Part shown: piece after piece, positions 23,706 to 32,246 of the stretch
How positions within the stretch are numbered: position 1 is the stretch's first letter
Layout of the letters: every line of letters begins with the position of its first letter
Made by a program: the position numbers and the translations under genes
Source of the DNA: Geothrix limicola
GTDB lineage: Bacteria; Acidobacteriota; Holophagae; Holophagales; Holophagaceae
DNA length: 64,000 nt
Direction: 5' to 3'
Assembly (NCBI RefSeq): GCF_030268085.1
Contig: NZ_BSDE01000009.1
Location: 62,001 to 126,000, forward strand
Notes under the pieces: generated by a model
Database searches by the model: none
The model's input: the letters and a program-made list of their open reading frames with translations, nothing else
Told to the model about the DNA's origin: nothing

Positions 23706-25022
23706 ATGAGCCACCCCAAGAGACTTGCCATCCTCGTCGGCGGGGGGCCGGCACCCGGGATCAACAGCGTCATCAGTGCCGCCACCATCCGCGCCAACCT
23801 CGAGGGTGTCGAAGTCCTGGGCATCCGCGACGGCTTCGAGTGGATCATGCAGGGCGACATCGGCCACGTGCAGGTCCTCGAGATCGACGAGGTGAGCCGC
23901 ATCCACTTCCGGGGCGGCTCCTACATCGGCATCTCCCGGGCCAACCCCACGCGGGATCCCCAGCATCTCGAAAACGTGGTGATCTCCCTCCTCCGCCTGA
24001 ACGTCTCCATGCTCGTCACCATCGGCGGCGACGACACGGCCTACTCGGCCATGCGGGTGGAGGAGAAGGCCGGCGGGCGCATCCGGGTGGTGCACGTGCC
24101 CAAGACCATCGACAACGACCTGGACCTGCCGCCCCCGGTGGATACCTTCGGTTTCCAAACGGCCCGCCACCTCGGCGTGGACATCGTGAAGAACCTGATG
24201 GTGGATGCCAAGACCACGTCGCGCTGGTACTTCGTCATCGCCATGGGCCGGAAGGCGGGACACCTCGCCCTGGGCATCGGGAAGGCCGCCGGAGCCACCC
24301 TGACCCTGATCCCCGAGGAGTTCACGGGCGAGAAGGTCTCCCTCAAGACCCTGGTGGACACCCTGGTGGGCGCCTACATCAAGCGGCTGTCCTACGGCCG
24401 GCGGGACGGCGTGGCGGTCCTGGCCGAGGGCCTGGTGTTCTCCCTGGCCCCCGAGGACCTGGCCCAACTGGAGGAGATCGAGCGCGACGCCCACGGGAAT
24501 CTGCGTCTCGCCGAGGTGAACCTGGGCGAGCTCCTGAAGGCCCAGGTGCAGAAGCGCCTGCAGGGTTTCGGCATCAAGTCCACCATCGTGGCAAAGAACA
24601 TCGGATACGAGCTGCGCTGCGCGGACCCCATCCCCTTCGACATGGAATACACGCGGGACCTGGGCTACTGCGCGGCCAAGGTCCTGCTCTCGGGCGGCAA
24701 CGCCCTCATGGTCTCCATGCAGGGCGGCCATTTCGTGCCGGTGCCCTTTGCGCAGATGCTGGACTCAGCCACCGGCAAAGCGAGGCTGCGTCTCGTGGAC
24801 ATCCACTCCACGCGCTACGCCATCGCGCGCCGCTACATGATCCGCCTGCGCAGGGACGACTTCGAGGATCCCCATGAACTGGCGAAATTCGCGGCCACCG
24901 TCGGCCTGAGCCTTCAGCAGTTCCGCCTGGAATTCGAAGGCCTCATCGCCGCCGAGCCCCCGCCCCTGATCCTGGAACCGGAACCCCACCCCAGCCCCGC
25001 GGGTTCGGGGTGCCCGGACTAA
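23706..25022 (+). CDS. 6-phosphofructokinase, PPi-type active site
   Basis: 438 residues, start chosen at the ATG after TGGAGGCTGGTC. Family A phosphofructokinase motifs are clear: GGGPAPGINSVI near the N-terminus, TIGGDDTAYSA, PKTIDNDLDLP with the catalytic base, and MGRKAGHLALGIG. The GGDD sequence, where ATP enzymes have GGDG, is the accepted marker of pyrophosphate-dependent enzymes, so this is probably a PPi-PFK that can run in both glycolytic and gluconeogenic directions. The donor is inferred from the motif. The gene is monocistronic or weakly linked to the DUF4136 lipoprotein 46 bp later. Confidence 0.9.
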   Translation: MSHPKRLAILVGGGPAPGINSVISAATIRANLEGVEVLGIRDGFEWIMQGDIGHVQVLEIDEVSRIHFRGGSYIGISRANPTRDPQHLENVVISLLRLNVSMLVTIGGDDTAYSAMRVEEKAGGRIRVVHVPKTIDNDLDLPPPVDTFGFQTARHLGVDIVKNLMVDAKTTSRWYFVIAMGRKAGHLALGIGKAAGATLTLIPEEFTGEKVSLKTLVDTLVGAYIKRLSYGRRDGVAVLAEGLVFSLAPEDLAQLEEIERDAHGNLRLAEVNLGELLKAQVQKRLQGFGIKSTIVAKNIGYELRCADPIPFDMEYTRDLGYCAAKVLLSGGNALMVSMQGGHFVPVPFAQMLDSATGKARLRLVDIHSTRYAIARRYMIRLRRDDFEDPHELAKFAATVGLSLQQFRLEFEGLIAAEPPPLILEPEPHPSPAGSGCPD

Positions 25023-25068
25023 ACCGATTCAGCACCCGGGGCGTCCATACTGGTGCTCTGGAGGTTCC

Positions 25069-25614
25069 ATGCGCGCCGCTACCCTGTCCGCAGCCCTGCT
25101 TTCCCTGGTCTTCCTGGGGGCCTGCAGCAGCTACAACGTCACCTATGACTACGACGTCACCGCCTCGTACGGCCGCTACAAGACCTTCGACTACTACACC
25201 TCGAAGAAGGGCACCGGCGGCACCACCAACCTCATGGACAAGCGCGTGCGGGCCGCGGTGGAAAAGGAACTGCAGGCCAAGGGCTTCGTCATGGAGACGA
25301 AGGCCGATCCCGATTTCCTCGTGACCTACTACCCCATCGTGCATGATCGGAAGGTGCGCACCACCACCCACATGGGCTGGGGTTGGGGCTGGGGCTACCG
25401 GCCCATGTACGGGCGCATGGGCGTGTCCAGCAGCGAGGTGCGACACTACAAGGAAGGCACCATCGTCATCGAAATCGTGGACTTCAAATCGAACCAGATG
25501 ATCTGGCAGGGCGCCGCCGCCGGAGCCCTCACGGGCCTGAACAACCCCGAGGACGCCGACGAGGTGGTGCCCAAGGCCGTGCGTGACATCCTGGCCAAGT
25601 TCCCGCCCAAGTGA
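25069..25614 (+). CDS. DUF4136 lipoprotein
   Basis: 181 residues. The signal peptide MRAATLSAALLSLVFLGACSS has a lipobox with Cys19. The mature part reads YDYDVTASYGRYKTFDYY, then KRVRAAVEKELQAKGFVMETKADPDFLVTYY, and IVIEIVDFKSNQMIWQGAAAG, the usual DUF4136 pattern. A glycine/tryptophan run (GWGWGWGYRPMYG) interrupts the domain. It is probably anchored in the outer membrane. The function is unknown. Confidence 0.85.
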   Translation: MRAATLSAALLSLVFLGACSSYNVTYDYDVTASYGRYKTFDYYTSKKGTGGTTNLMDKRVRAAVEKELQAKGFVMETKADPDFLVTYYPIVHDRKVRTTTHMGWGWGWGYRPMYGRMGVSSSEVRHYKEGTIVIEIVDFKSNQMIWQGAAAGALTGLNNPEDADEVVPKAVRDILAKFPPK

Positions 25615-25726
25615 GCCTCCGGGCCCTCGCCGCGGGGCCGGCTGTGACGAGCCGTGTGAAACGCGGGGCCAACGGTCTGGAAAACCCCACCCCTGCCGGG
25701 CAGGCTGAAGACTCCCCCGAGGTCCC

Positions 25727-26566
25727 ATGCCGATCCTGCCCGCCCTTGCCTGGCGTCCCCGCCCCCTTCTCCGGCCCTGGATCTCGCTGGATTCGGTGCG
25801 GTGGGCCGTGGCCCTGCTGCTCCTCCTTCACGGCCTGCACGGGCTCCTGCGGCCCGCTGATCGGGCCGCTCTGGCCACCCTGCTGGCCAGCCACCACGTG
25901 CCCATGGGGCACCTCCTGGCCTGGCTCACCTTCCTCACCCAGACCTTCGCCTCCCTGGCCCTGCTGATGCGGCGCTGGGTGCTGCCTGCCGCGCTCGCCC
26001 ATGCGCTGGTGCTGGCCTTGGGCATCCTGTGGGTGCATGCGCCACGCTGGTACGTGGTGGGAGGCGCCTCCTCACCCGGCCATCCCGGCGCGGAATACAG
26101 CGTGTTGCTCCTGGCCTGCCTGGGCACGCTGGCCTGGGTCCACCGGAAGGCCACGCCTTCGGCGGCCTCCGCGGCCCACGGCCTAGAAGTCATCCGCATC
26201 ACCGCGGCCCTGGTGGTGGCGGCCCATCCCGTTCACGGCTTTTTCGACCTGGCCGGGCTCCCCGCCTTCGGCCGGTTCCTGGAGAGCCTCGGCCTGCCTT
26301 GGGGCCTGGCCACGGTGTGGGTCATCCTCATCACCCAGACTCTCAGTTCTCTGCTGCTGGTGGCCCGGCGGCTGCCGATCCCCGCCAGCCTGGCTCACGC
26401 GGCCATCCTGGCCATGGGCATCTGGACTGTGCATGCGCCGGACTGGTTCGTGGTGGGCCCGGGAGAAAATGGCATGGAGTTCAGCCTCCTGCTCATCACC
26501 TGTTTCCTGGCCCCGGTTCTGGCGGCCTGGCCCCGACGGGCCCTGCTGGCGGAAATCCGGGCTTGA
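25727..26566 (+). CDS. Tandem-duplicated DoxX-like membrane protein
   Basis: 279 residues with about eight hydrophobic segments arranged as two similar halves. Shared blocks include LLASHHVPMGHLLAWLTFLTQTFASLALLMRRW against LESLGLPWGLATVWVILITQTLSSLLLVARRL, and ILWVHAPRWYVVGGASSPGHPGAEYSVLLLACL against IWTVHAPDWFVVGPGENGMEFSLLLITCF. The four-helix unit with G.(E/Y)(Y/F)S.LLL resembles DoxX/SURF4-family proteins, normally encoded as single units. This is an internal duplication. The role is unknown, perhaps in redox or membrane homeostasis. The ORF begins 112 bp after the DUF4136 gene and stands alone. Confidence 0.7.
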   Translation: MPILPALAWRPRPLLRPWISLDSVRWAVALLLLLHGLHGLLRPADRAALATLLASHHVPMGHLLAWLTFLTQTFASLALLMRRWVLPAALAHALVLALGILWVHAPRWYVVGGASSPGHPGAEYSVLLLACLGTLAWVHRKATPSAASAAHGLEVIRITAALVVAAHPVHGFFDLAGLPAFGRFLESLGLPWGLATVWVILITQTLSSLLLVARRLPIPASLAHAAILAMGIWTVHAPDWFVVGPGENGMEFSLLLITCFLAPVLAAWPRRALLAEIRA

Positions 26567-26612
26567 TCAAACTCTGGATCGCCACCACCCGCTTCACCCA
26601 CCAACTGGGCCC

Positions 26613-27332
26613 TCAGGCATCCTTCACGAAGGGGCTGAAGTTCGTGCCCTCGTCGTAGACGTCCACGCCCTCGGTGCGCTTGAGGAAGGCGACGATGGCG
26701 TAGGTCACGGGCGTCGCCGCGGCCTCGTAGAGCACCTTGAAGAGGTAGCCGCTGCCGGCCATCACGAGGATGGTTTTCACCGGCAGGGTGAAGGCGAAGA
26801 GGCCGAAGGTGACCACCAGGCTGTCGACGGCTTGGCCCGCCACCGTGCTGCCCACGGTGCGCGTCCAGAGCCAGCGGCCGCCGGTCCAGAGCTTCATGCG
26901 CGCCATGACGTAGCTGTTGACGAACTCGCCAATCCAGAAGGCCGCCAGGCTCGCCAGGATGCCCCGGGTGGCCATGCCGAAGACGATCTCGAAGGCCCGC
27001 TGGTTCTCCTTGGGCCAGCCGGGCGCGGGCGGCAGCCACACCATGAAGAGGGCGAAGAAGCCCATGAGCACGTTGGCCAGGAAGGCGATCCAGATGGCCC
27101 GGCGGGAGCCGCCGTAGCCGTACACCTCGGTGAAGATGTCGCCGAAGATGTACGTAATGGGAAAGAGCAGCTGGGCACCGCTGAAGATGAAGGGGCCGAT
27201 CTGGGTCGGCTTGGGACCCACGAGGTTGCTGATGATCAGTACCACGACGTAGATGTGGACCAGCAGCTCGTAGTGCCGGAAGGCGGCGAGCCGCTGGTCC
27301 CTCGCGGTGATCTTTTGCAGCAGGGCCTGCAC
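26613..27332 (-). CDS. yhhQ: Queuosine precursor transporter (VUT family)
   Basis: 239 residues with six or so membrane helices. The pattern HYELLVHIYVVVLIISNLVGPKPTQIGPFIFSGAQLLFPITYIFGDIFTEVYGYGGSRRAIW is characteristic of the VUT/YhhQ family, which imports the queuine precursors preQ0/preQ1. SLAAFWIGEFVNSYVMARMK and GSTVAGQAVDSLVV further match. No other queuosine gene is adjacent, and I see no preQ1 riboswitch in the 100 bp before it. It is convergent with the DoxX-like gene and divergent from tpx. Confidence 0.9.
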   Translation of the reverse strand: MQALLQKITARDQRLAAFRHYELLVHIYVVVLIISNLVGPKPTQIGPFIFSGAQLLFPITYIFGDIFTEVYGYGGSRRAIWIAFLANVLMGFFALFMVWLPPAPGWPKENQRAFEIVFGMATRGILASLAAFWIGEFVNSYVMARMKLWTGGRWLWTRTVGSTVAGQAVDSLVVTFGLFAFTLPVKTILVMAGSGYLFKVLYEAAATPVTYAIVAFLKRTEGVDVYDEGTNFSPFVKDA

Positions 27333-27436
27333 GGAGCCTCCGGGGTGGAAGATCCCAGCCTAACCTAGCCTGGACCTCGAACATTCCTGGGCGGGCTCGG
27401 GAGCGTTAGACTGGCCTTTCATCATCAGGAGATCCC

Positions 27437-27934
<498 letters not shown>

Positions 27935-27956
27935 GCCTCCGAAGATCCAACCGGAG

Positions 27957-27981
27957 CGGCCCTTCGGGGCCGTTTTTTTTT
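27957..27981 (+). terminator. Intrinsic terminator after tpx
   Basis: CGGCCC (27957-27962), tetraloop TTCG, GGGCCG (27967-27972), then nine T's. Confidence 0.92.
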
Positions 27982-27985
27982 GCCT

Positions 27986-29233
27986 CTACCCGATGCGATC
28001 CATCTTCCGCAGCTCGGGCACGCGCCAGGAGGTGAAGGCCACCACGAGCAGGGTCATGCAACCGCCGAAGACGACGGAGGGCACCAGGCCCATGAGGCGC
28101 GCGGCCAGGCCGCTTTCGAAGGCGCCGATCTCGTTGCTCGATCCGATGAAGACCTGGTTCACGGAGGACACGCGGCCCAGCATGTGCTCGGGCGTGAGGG
28201 TCTGCAGCAGGGTGGCGCGCAGCACGACACTCACGTTGTCCACGGCGCCGCTGGCGGCCAGCAGGAGCAGGCTCAACAAGAAAGTTCGGCTCAGGGCGAA
28301 GGCGATCATGCAGACGCCGAAGGTCCCCACGCAGATCAGCAGGGTGCGTCCCGCGCGGCGCATGGGGGGCCGGTGGGCCATGGCGAGGCCCATGAGCACC
28401 GAGCCCACGGCCGGTGCCGCGCGCAGGATGCCGAGACCCTGGGGACCCGTCTGCAACACCTCCTTGGCGAAGACGGGTAGCACGGCCACGGCGCCGCCGA
28501 AGAGCACGGCGAAGAGGTCGAGGCTGATGGCGCTCAGCAGCAGCTTCTGCGAAAAGACGAAGCGGAGCCCTTCTCCCAGGCTTTGGAAGATCGAGCCCTC
28601 GCGGGGCCGCAGGGCCTTTGGCACGTAGCGGATGGGGATCTGCCCGGCAAAACCCGTGAGCAGCAGGCTCATCACCACCGCATGGGCCGCGACGGGCCCC
28701 TTCCATGCGTAGACGAGCCCGCCCAGGGCGGGGCCCAGCACCATGCCCGTGTGGAAGACGGAGGTGCGCCAGGTGGACCCGTTGACATAGAGCGCCTTGG
28801 GCAGCAGGTCCGTGCCCAGGGCCACGTTGGCGGGCCGGTAGAAGGCTCGGACGATCCCCGTCAGGAAGATCACGCCGTAGATGGGCGTGGCGGAGCGGGC
28901 CCAGGGGCCAGTTGTGACCTGCCACGTGAAGAGCAGCAGCAGGGCCGAACAGAAGGCCAGGCTCAGGACCGAGGTCATGCACAGGCGCAGGCGGTTCAGC
29001 CGGTCCGCCACGTGGCCGCCGAAGAGCGCCAGGGCCAGGAAGGGCAGCGCCTCCGAGAGGCCCACCAGGCCCAGGGCCAGGGGGTCTCCCGTGCGCTCAT
29101 AGACCTGCCAACCCACCACCACGCCCTGCATCTGCAGGCCGAGGGTGATGAGGCCCATGGAGCCGATGAACCAGCGGTAGTTGGGATCGCGAAGAACGGC
29201 GTAGGGATCGTGTGAGGCTTCGGGCTCACCCAT
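27986..29233 (-). CDS. MFS transporter (EntS-like MFS_3 exporter)
   Basis: 415 residues with twelve predicted helices. PNYRWFIGSMGLITLGLQMQGVVVGWQVYERTGDPLALGLVGLSEALPFLALALFGGHVADRLNRLRL is the standard start of the MFS_3/enterobactin-exporter-like group, including the G-x3-D-(R/K) loop. Its substrate is unknown. It lies 6 bp after the ABC permease gene and could belong to the same transcript as the adaptor and permease upstream. Confidence 0.85.
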   Translation of the reverse strand: MGEPEASHDPYAVLRDPNYRWFIGSMGLITLGLQMQGVVVGWQVYERTGDPLALGLVGLSEALPFLALALFGGHVADRLNRLRLCMTSVLSLAFCSALLLLFTWQVTTGPWARSATPIYGVIFLTGIVRAFYRPANVALGTDLLPKALYVNGSTWRTSVFHTGMVLGPALGGLVYAWKGPVAAHAVVMSLLLTGFAGQIPIRYVPKALRPREGSIFQSLGEGLRFVFSQKLLLSAISLDLFAVLFGGAVAVLPVFAKEVLQTGPQGLGILRAAPAVGSVLMGLAMAHRPPMRRAGRTLLICVGTFGVCMIAFALSRTFLLSLLLLAASGAVDNVSVVLRATLLQTLTPEHMLGRVSSVNQVFIGSSNEIGAFESGLAARLMGLVPSVVFGGCMTLLVVAFTSWRVPELRKMDRIG

Positions 29234-29239
29234 TGAACA

Positions 29240-30457
29240 TCACTCGTACCTCAGCGCATCAATGACATCCAGATTCGCCGCCTTCAGGGCCGGCAGGAAG
29301 CCTGCGACCACGCCCACCACGCCGCTGAAACCGAGGCCCAGCACCACGGCCCAGGTTTCAGTGACGGCGGGCACCTGGAATTTCTGGAGGATGCCGATGG
29401 CCGTCATGGCGAAGCCGACGCCGATGAGGCCGCCGAAGAAGGCCAGCACGACGGCCTCCACGAGGAACTGCCAGAGGATGTTCCGCTGGGTGGCGCCCAG
29501 GGCGCGGCGGACGCCAATCTCGCGGGTGCGCTCGGTGACACTCACCAGCATGATGTTCGAAATGCCGATGCCGCCCACCACCAGGGAGATGCTGGCCGCC
29601 ACGGCGAGCAGCGCCGTGAGGATGCCCGCCTGCTGCGTCTGCATCTGTACGATGTCGTCCTGCTTGCGGATCATGAAGGGGTTGTCATCCTTGGGGGCCA
29701 CCTTCATGCGCTGGCGCAGGAGGGCCGTCACTTCGGCTTCGGCCAGCTCGGCCTTGCCTTCCTGGGCGCTCACCATGATGCGCTGGATCTTGTCGCGGCC
29801 CATGATCTTGCGCATGACGGACGTGTAGGGCGCCACGATGAGGTCGTCCTGGTCGCCGAACATGCCGGCGCCCTTCTTTTCCAGCACGCCCACCACCTGG
29901 AACGGCAGGGCACCGATGCGGACCGTCTGGCCCACGGGATCATCGCCGTTGGGGAACAGGTTGTCCTTCACGGTCTGGCCCAGCACGCAGACCTTGGCCA
30001 TGCCGCGCACTTCCGCGTCGGTGAAGAAGCGGCCGCTCTCCATGTCCCAGCCGCGGATCTGGAGGAATTCGGGACTCGTGCCCTGGATCTGGGTCACGTA
30101 GTTGCTGTTCTGGAAGACGACCGGACGGGTGGTCGAGACCTGCGCCGCGGCGGCCACCACGCTGCTCTGGGCCAGCTCCTGCTGGATCAGCGGCACATCG
30201 CTTTCGAGCAGGATGTCGGCGCTGCCCATGGCCATGGGGCCGAAGCGGTTGCCGCCGCTGCCCGGGAAGATGGTCAGCATGTTGGAACCCATGTTCTGGA
30301 TCAGGGCGATGGAGGCCCGTTTGGAGCCCTCGCCGATGCCGATCATGGCGATGACCGCGCCGACGCCGACGATGATGCCGAGCATGGTGAGGAAGGCCCG
30401 CATCTTGTTGCGGGTGATGGCAAACAGGGCCAGCTTCAGGAACTCCATCGGAGACAT
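29240..30457 (-). CDS. MacB-like ABC transporter permease
   Basis: 405 residues: an N-terminal helix with MEFLKLALFAITRNKMRAFLTMLGIIVGVGAVIAMIGIGEGSK, a large periplasmic MacB_PCD domain, then three C-terminal helices of FtsX type (ASISLVVGGIGISNIMLVSVTERTREIGVRRALGATQRNILWQFL). Unlike MacB it has no fused ATPase, so it needs a separate ATP-binding subunit. In the usual operon that gene sits between the adaptor and the permease, but here only a short remnant lies there. It probably exports small molecules or a peptide together with the adaptor encoded upstream. Confidence 0.9.
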   Translation of the reverse strand: MSPMEFLKLALFAITRNKMRAFLTMLGIIVGVGAVIAMIGIGEGSKRASIALIQNMGSNMLTIFPGSGGNRFGPMAMGSADILLESDVPLIQQELAQSSVVAAAAQVSTTRPVVFQNSNYVTQIQGTSPEFLQIRGWDMESGRFFTDAEVRGMAKVCVLGQTVKDNLFPNGDDPVGQTVRIGALPFQVVGVLEKKGAGMFGDQDDLIVAPYTSVMRKIMGRDKIQRIMVSAQEGKAELAEAEVTALLRQRMKVAPKDDNPFMIRKQDDIVQMQTQQAGILTALLAVAASISLVVGGIGISNIMLVSVTERTREIGVRRALGATQRNILWQFLVEAVVLAFFGGLIGVGFAMTAIGILQKFQVPAVTETWAVVLGLGFSGVVGVVAGFLPALKAANLDVIDALRYE

Positions 30458-30460
30458 GCC

Positions 30461-30559
30461 CTACCCCCTACCAGGCCCAAGAAATTGCAACGGGGCCTCG
30501 CGTATCGCCTCAGGCGATACCGAGAGCATGGCCAGCTTGAGGAACTCCAGGACGCCCAT
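30461..30559 (-). pseudogene. Remnant of a second ABC permease gene
   Basis: A 32-codon frame starting MGVLEFLKLAMLS, closely similar to the start of the intact permease (MSPMEFLKLALFA), then losing similarity and stopping. It includes the hairpin GTATCGCC/GGCGATAC. It lies in the 113 bp between the adaptor stop and the permease start. This looks like the scar of a deletion that removed a tandem permease and possibly the ATPase gene. Confidence 0.5.
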
Positions 30560-30571
30560 GACCGCCCCCGG

Positions 30572-32137
30572 CTAGCGCCGTCCGCCCGGGGCTCCGCCCA
30601 GCGGCGACGCGGACCCGTTGGCCTGCTTGGCGCTTTCGACGCCCACGAGGACCTGCATGCCCTCGTTGAGGCCTTCGCCCGTGACTTCCGTGAACTGGCC
30701 ATCGGAGATGCCGGCCTTCACGACGATGGCCTTGGGCTTGCCGTTCTCCAGCACCCAGATGCGATCCTCGCGCTTGGCCACCATGCCGCCCTTGCTGCCG
30801 GTACCGGTCTGGGCGCCGCCACTGGGACGCGGACCGCCCATCATCATGGGCTGGCCCAGGCGCGGACCATCGGTCTTCTTCTCGTCCTTGATGAAGGCCG
30901 CAGGATTGAAGCGGAGCGCGGCGTTGGGCACGCGCAGCACGTCCTTCACCTGGTTGGTAACGATGGTGACATTCGCCGTCATGCCCGAGCGCAGCGCCAG
31001 GTTGCCCATGAATTTGGGCCCGGGCAGCTCGCTGGCGCCGCCCGGAATGTGAGCCAGCACCTGGGGATCCTTCGACGAAGTTGTCGTGGCCGACAGCACC
31101 GGGGCCGACTTCATGTCGCGGGAGGCCATGCGCTCCTTGAAGCGCTTCATGAACTCCTGCTTGGTCATGCCCGCCGGCAGGCGGTCCTTCATCCGTTCCC
31201 AGGCCTTTTCGGGGTCGGGCGCACCCTCGTGAGAGGCGGCCGGCCGGTCGGCGTGGGTCCCGCCCTTCCCCGCTCCTGATGTGGCGTCGGGCGCGGCCTT
31301 GGCCCTGTCACCCTCTTCCGAACCGGGGAGCGGTTCGTTGGGCACGATCATCTCCACCACGTAGTTCACGACGTTCTGCGTCGTGACGGGCTCCTGGCGG
31401 ACCAGGCTGACCGCCGCGCGGAACTGCTTGTCCGGCAGGCTGTCCACCGTGAACAGGGCCCGCTGGCCCACCTGCACCTCGTCGATGTCCGACTCGCCGA
31501 TGTTGATCTGGACCTTCATCTTGGAGAGGTCCTGGGCGATCACGTAGAGGCTCGGCGTGCTGAAGCTGGCGGCCACGGTCTGGCCCACGTCGGCCAGGCG
31601 GGAGATCACCACGCCGTCCACCGGGGCCGTGATGTTGCAGTAGCCGAGGTTGGTCTTGGCCCGGTCCAGGGCGGCCTTGGCGGATTCCAGACTGCCCTGG
31701 GCGTTCTTGAGGGTCGTCGCCTTGGTGTCCAGATCCTGGTCTGCCAGCAGCTTGGCCGCGGAAAGCCGCTGGGCACGTTCGTAGTCCACCTTGGCGAAGT
31801 CGTACGAGGCCTGGGCCCGCAACAGGCTGGCCTGAGCGTCCTGGAGCTGGGACTCCCACACGGCGGGGTCGATCTGGGCGATGAGCTGGCCCTTCTTCAC
31901 GATGCTGTTGTAGTCCACGTACAGGGCCTGGATGACGCCCGAAACCTGGGTGCCCACGGACACCTGCACCACGGGGCTCACGGCGCCCGTGGCATTGATG
32001 CGCTGGGTGACGTTGCCCCGGTCGAGCTTGGCCATGCGCCACTTCACTTCGTCCTTGGGCCGGGTCAGAACGTAAGCGGCGCCGCCACCCACCACCACGA
32101 TGCCGATGCCGAGACCGATCCAGGTGTTCCGCTTCAT
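30572..32137 (-). CDS. HlyD/MacA-family periplasmic adaptor
   Basis: About 521 residues from the ATG at 32137, preceded by GGAG; an ATG five codons earlier is also possible. The N-terminal anchor IGLGIGIVVVGGGAAYVL leads into a biotinyl-lipoyl half (NATGAVSPVVQVSVGTQVSGVIQALYVDYNSIVKKGQLIAQID), a coiled-coil hairpin and the second half NLGYCNITAPVDGVVISRLADVGQTV. Unusually, a charged low-complexity insert of about 100 residues (from KAAPDATSG to SRDMKSAPV) interrupts the beta domain. It bridges the inner-membrane permease encoded downstream to an outer-membrane channel not seen here. Confidence 0.9.
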   Translation of the reverse strand: MKRNTWIGLGIGIVVVGGGAAYVLTRPKDEVKWRMAKLDRGNVTQRINATGAVSPVVQVSVGTQVSGVIQALYVDYNSIVKKGQLIAQIDPAVWESQLQDAQASLLRAQASYDFAKVDYERAQRLSAAKLLADQDLDTKATTLKNAQGSLESAKAALDRAKTNLGYCNITAPVDGVVISRLADVGQTVAASFSTPSLYVIAQDLSKMKVQINIGESDIDEVQVGQRALFTVDSLPDKQFRAAVSLVRQEPVTTQNVVNYVVEMIVPNEPLPGSEEGDRAKAAPDATSGAGKGGTHADRPAASHEGAPDPEKAWERMKDRLPAGMTKQEFMKRFKERMASRDMKSAPVLSATTTSSKDPQVLAHIPGGASELPGPKFMGNLALRSGMTANVTIVTNQVKDVLRVPNAALRFNPAAFIKDEKKTDGPRLGQPMMMGGPRPSGGAQTGTGSKGGMVAKREDRIWVLENGKPKAIVVKAGISDGQFTEVTGEGLNEGMQVLVGVESAKQANGSASPLGGAPGGRR

Positions 32138-32246
32138 GGTGCCAAGCTCCACGTGTCAAAGGGCCAGGTCAAGCCCAGCTACAACCTTCGCATAACGATG
32201 TATGGACCACCAGATGGGGTTCCCGGTTGAACCCAAATTTTCGCAC

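Noticed and set aside
26966-27436. preQ1 or similar riboswitch upstream of yhhQ
   Set aside because: No recognisable aptamer was seen in the short leader between yhhQ and tpx.
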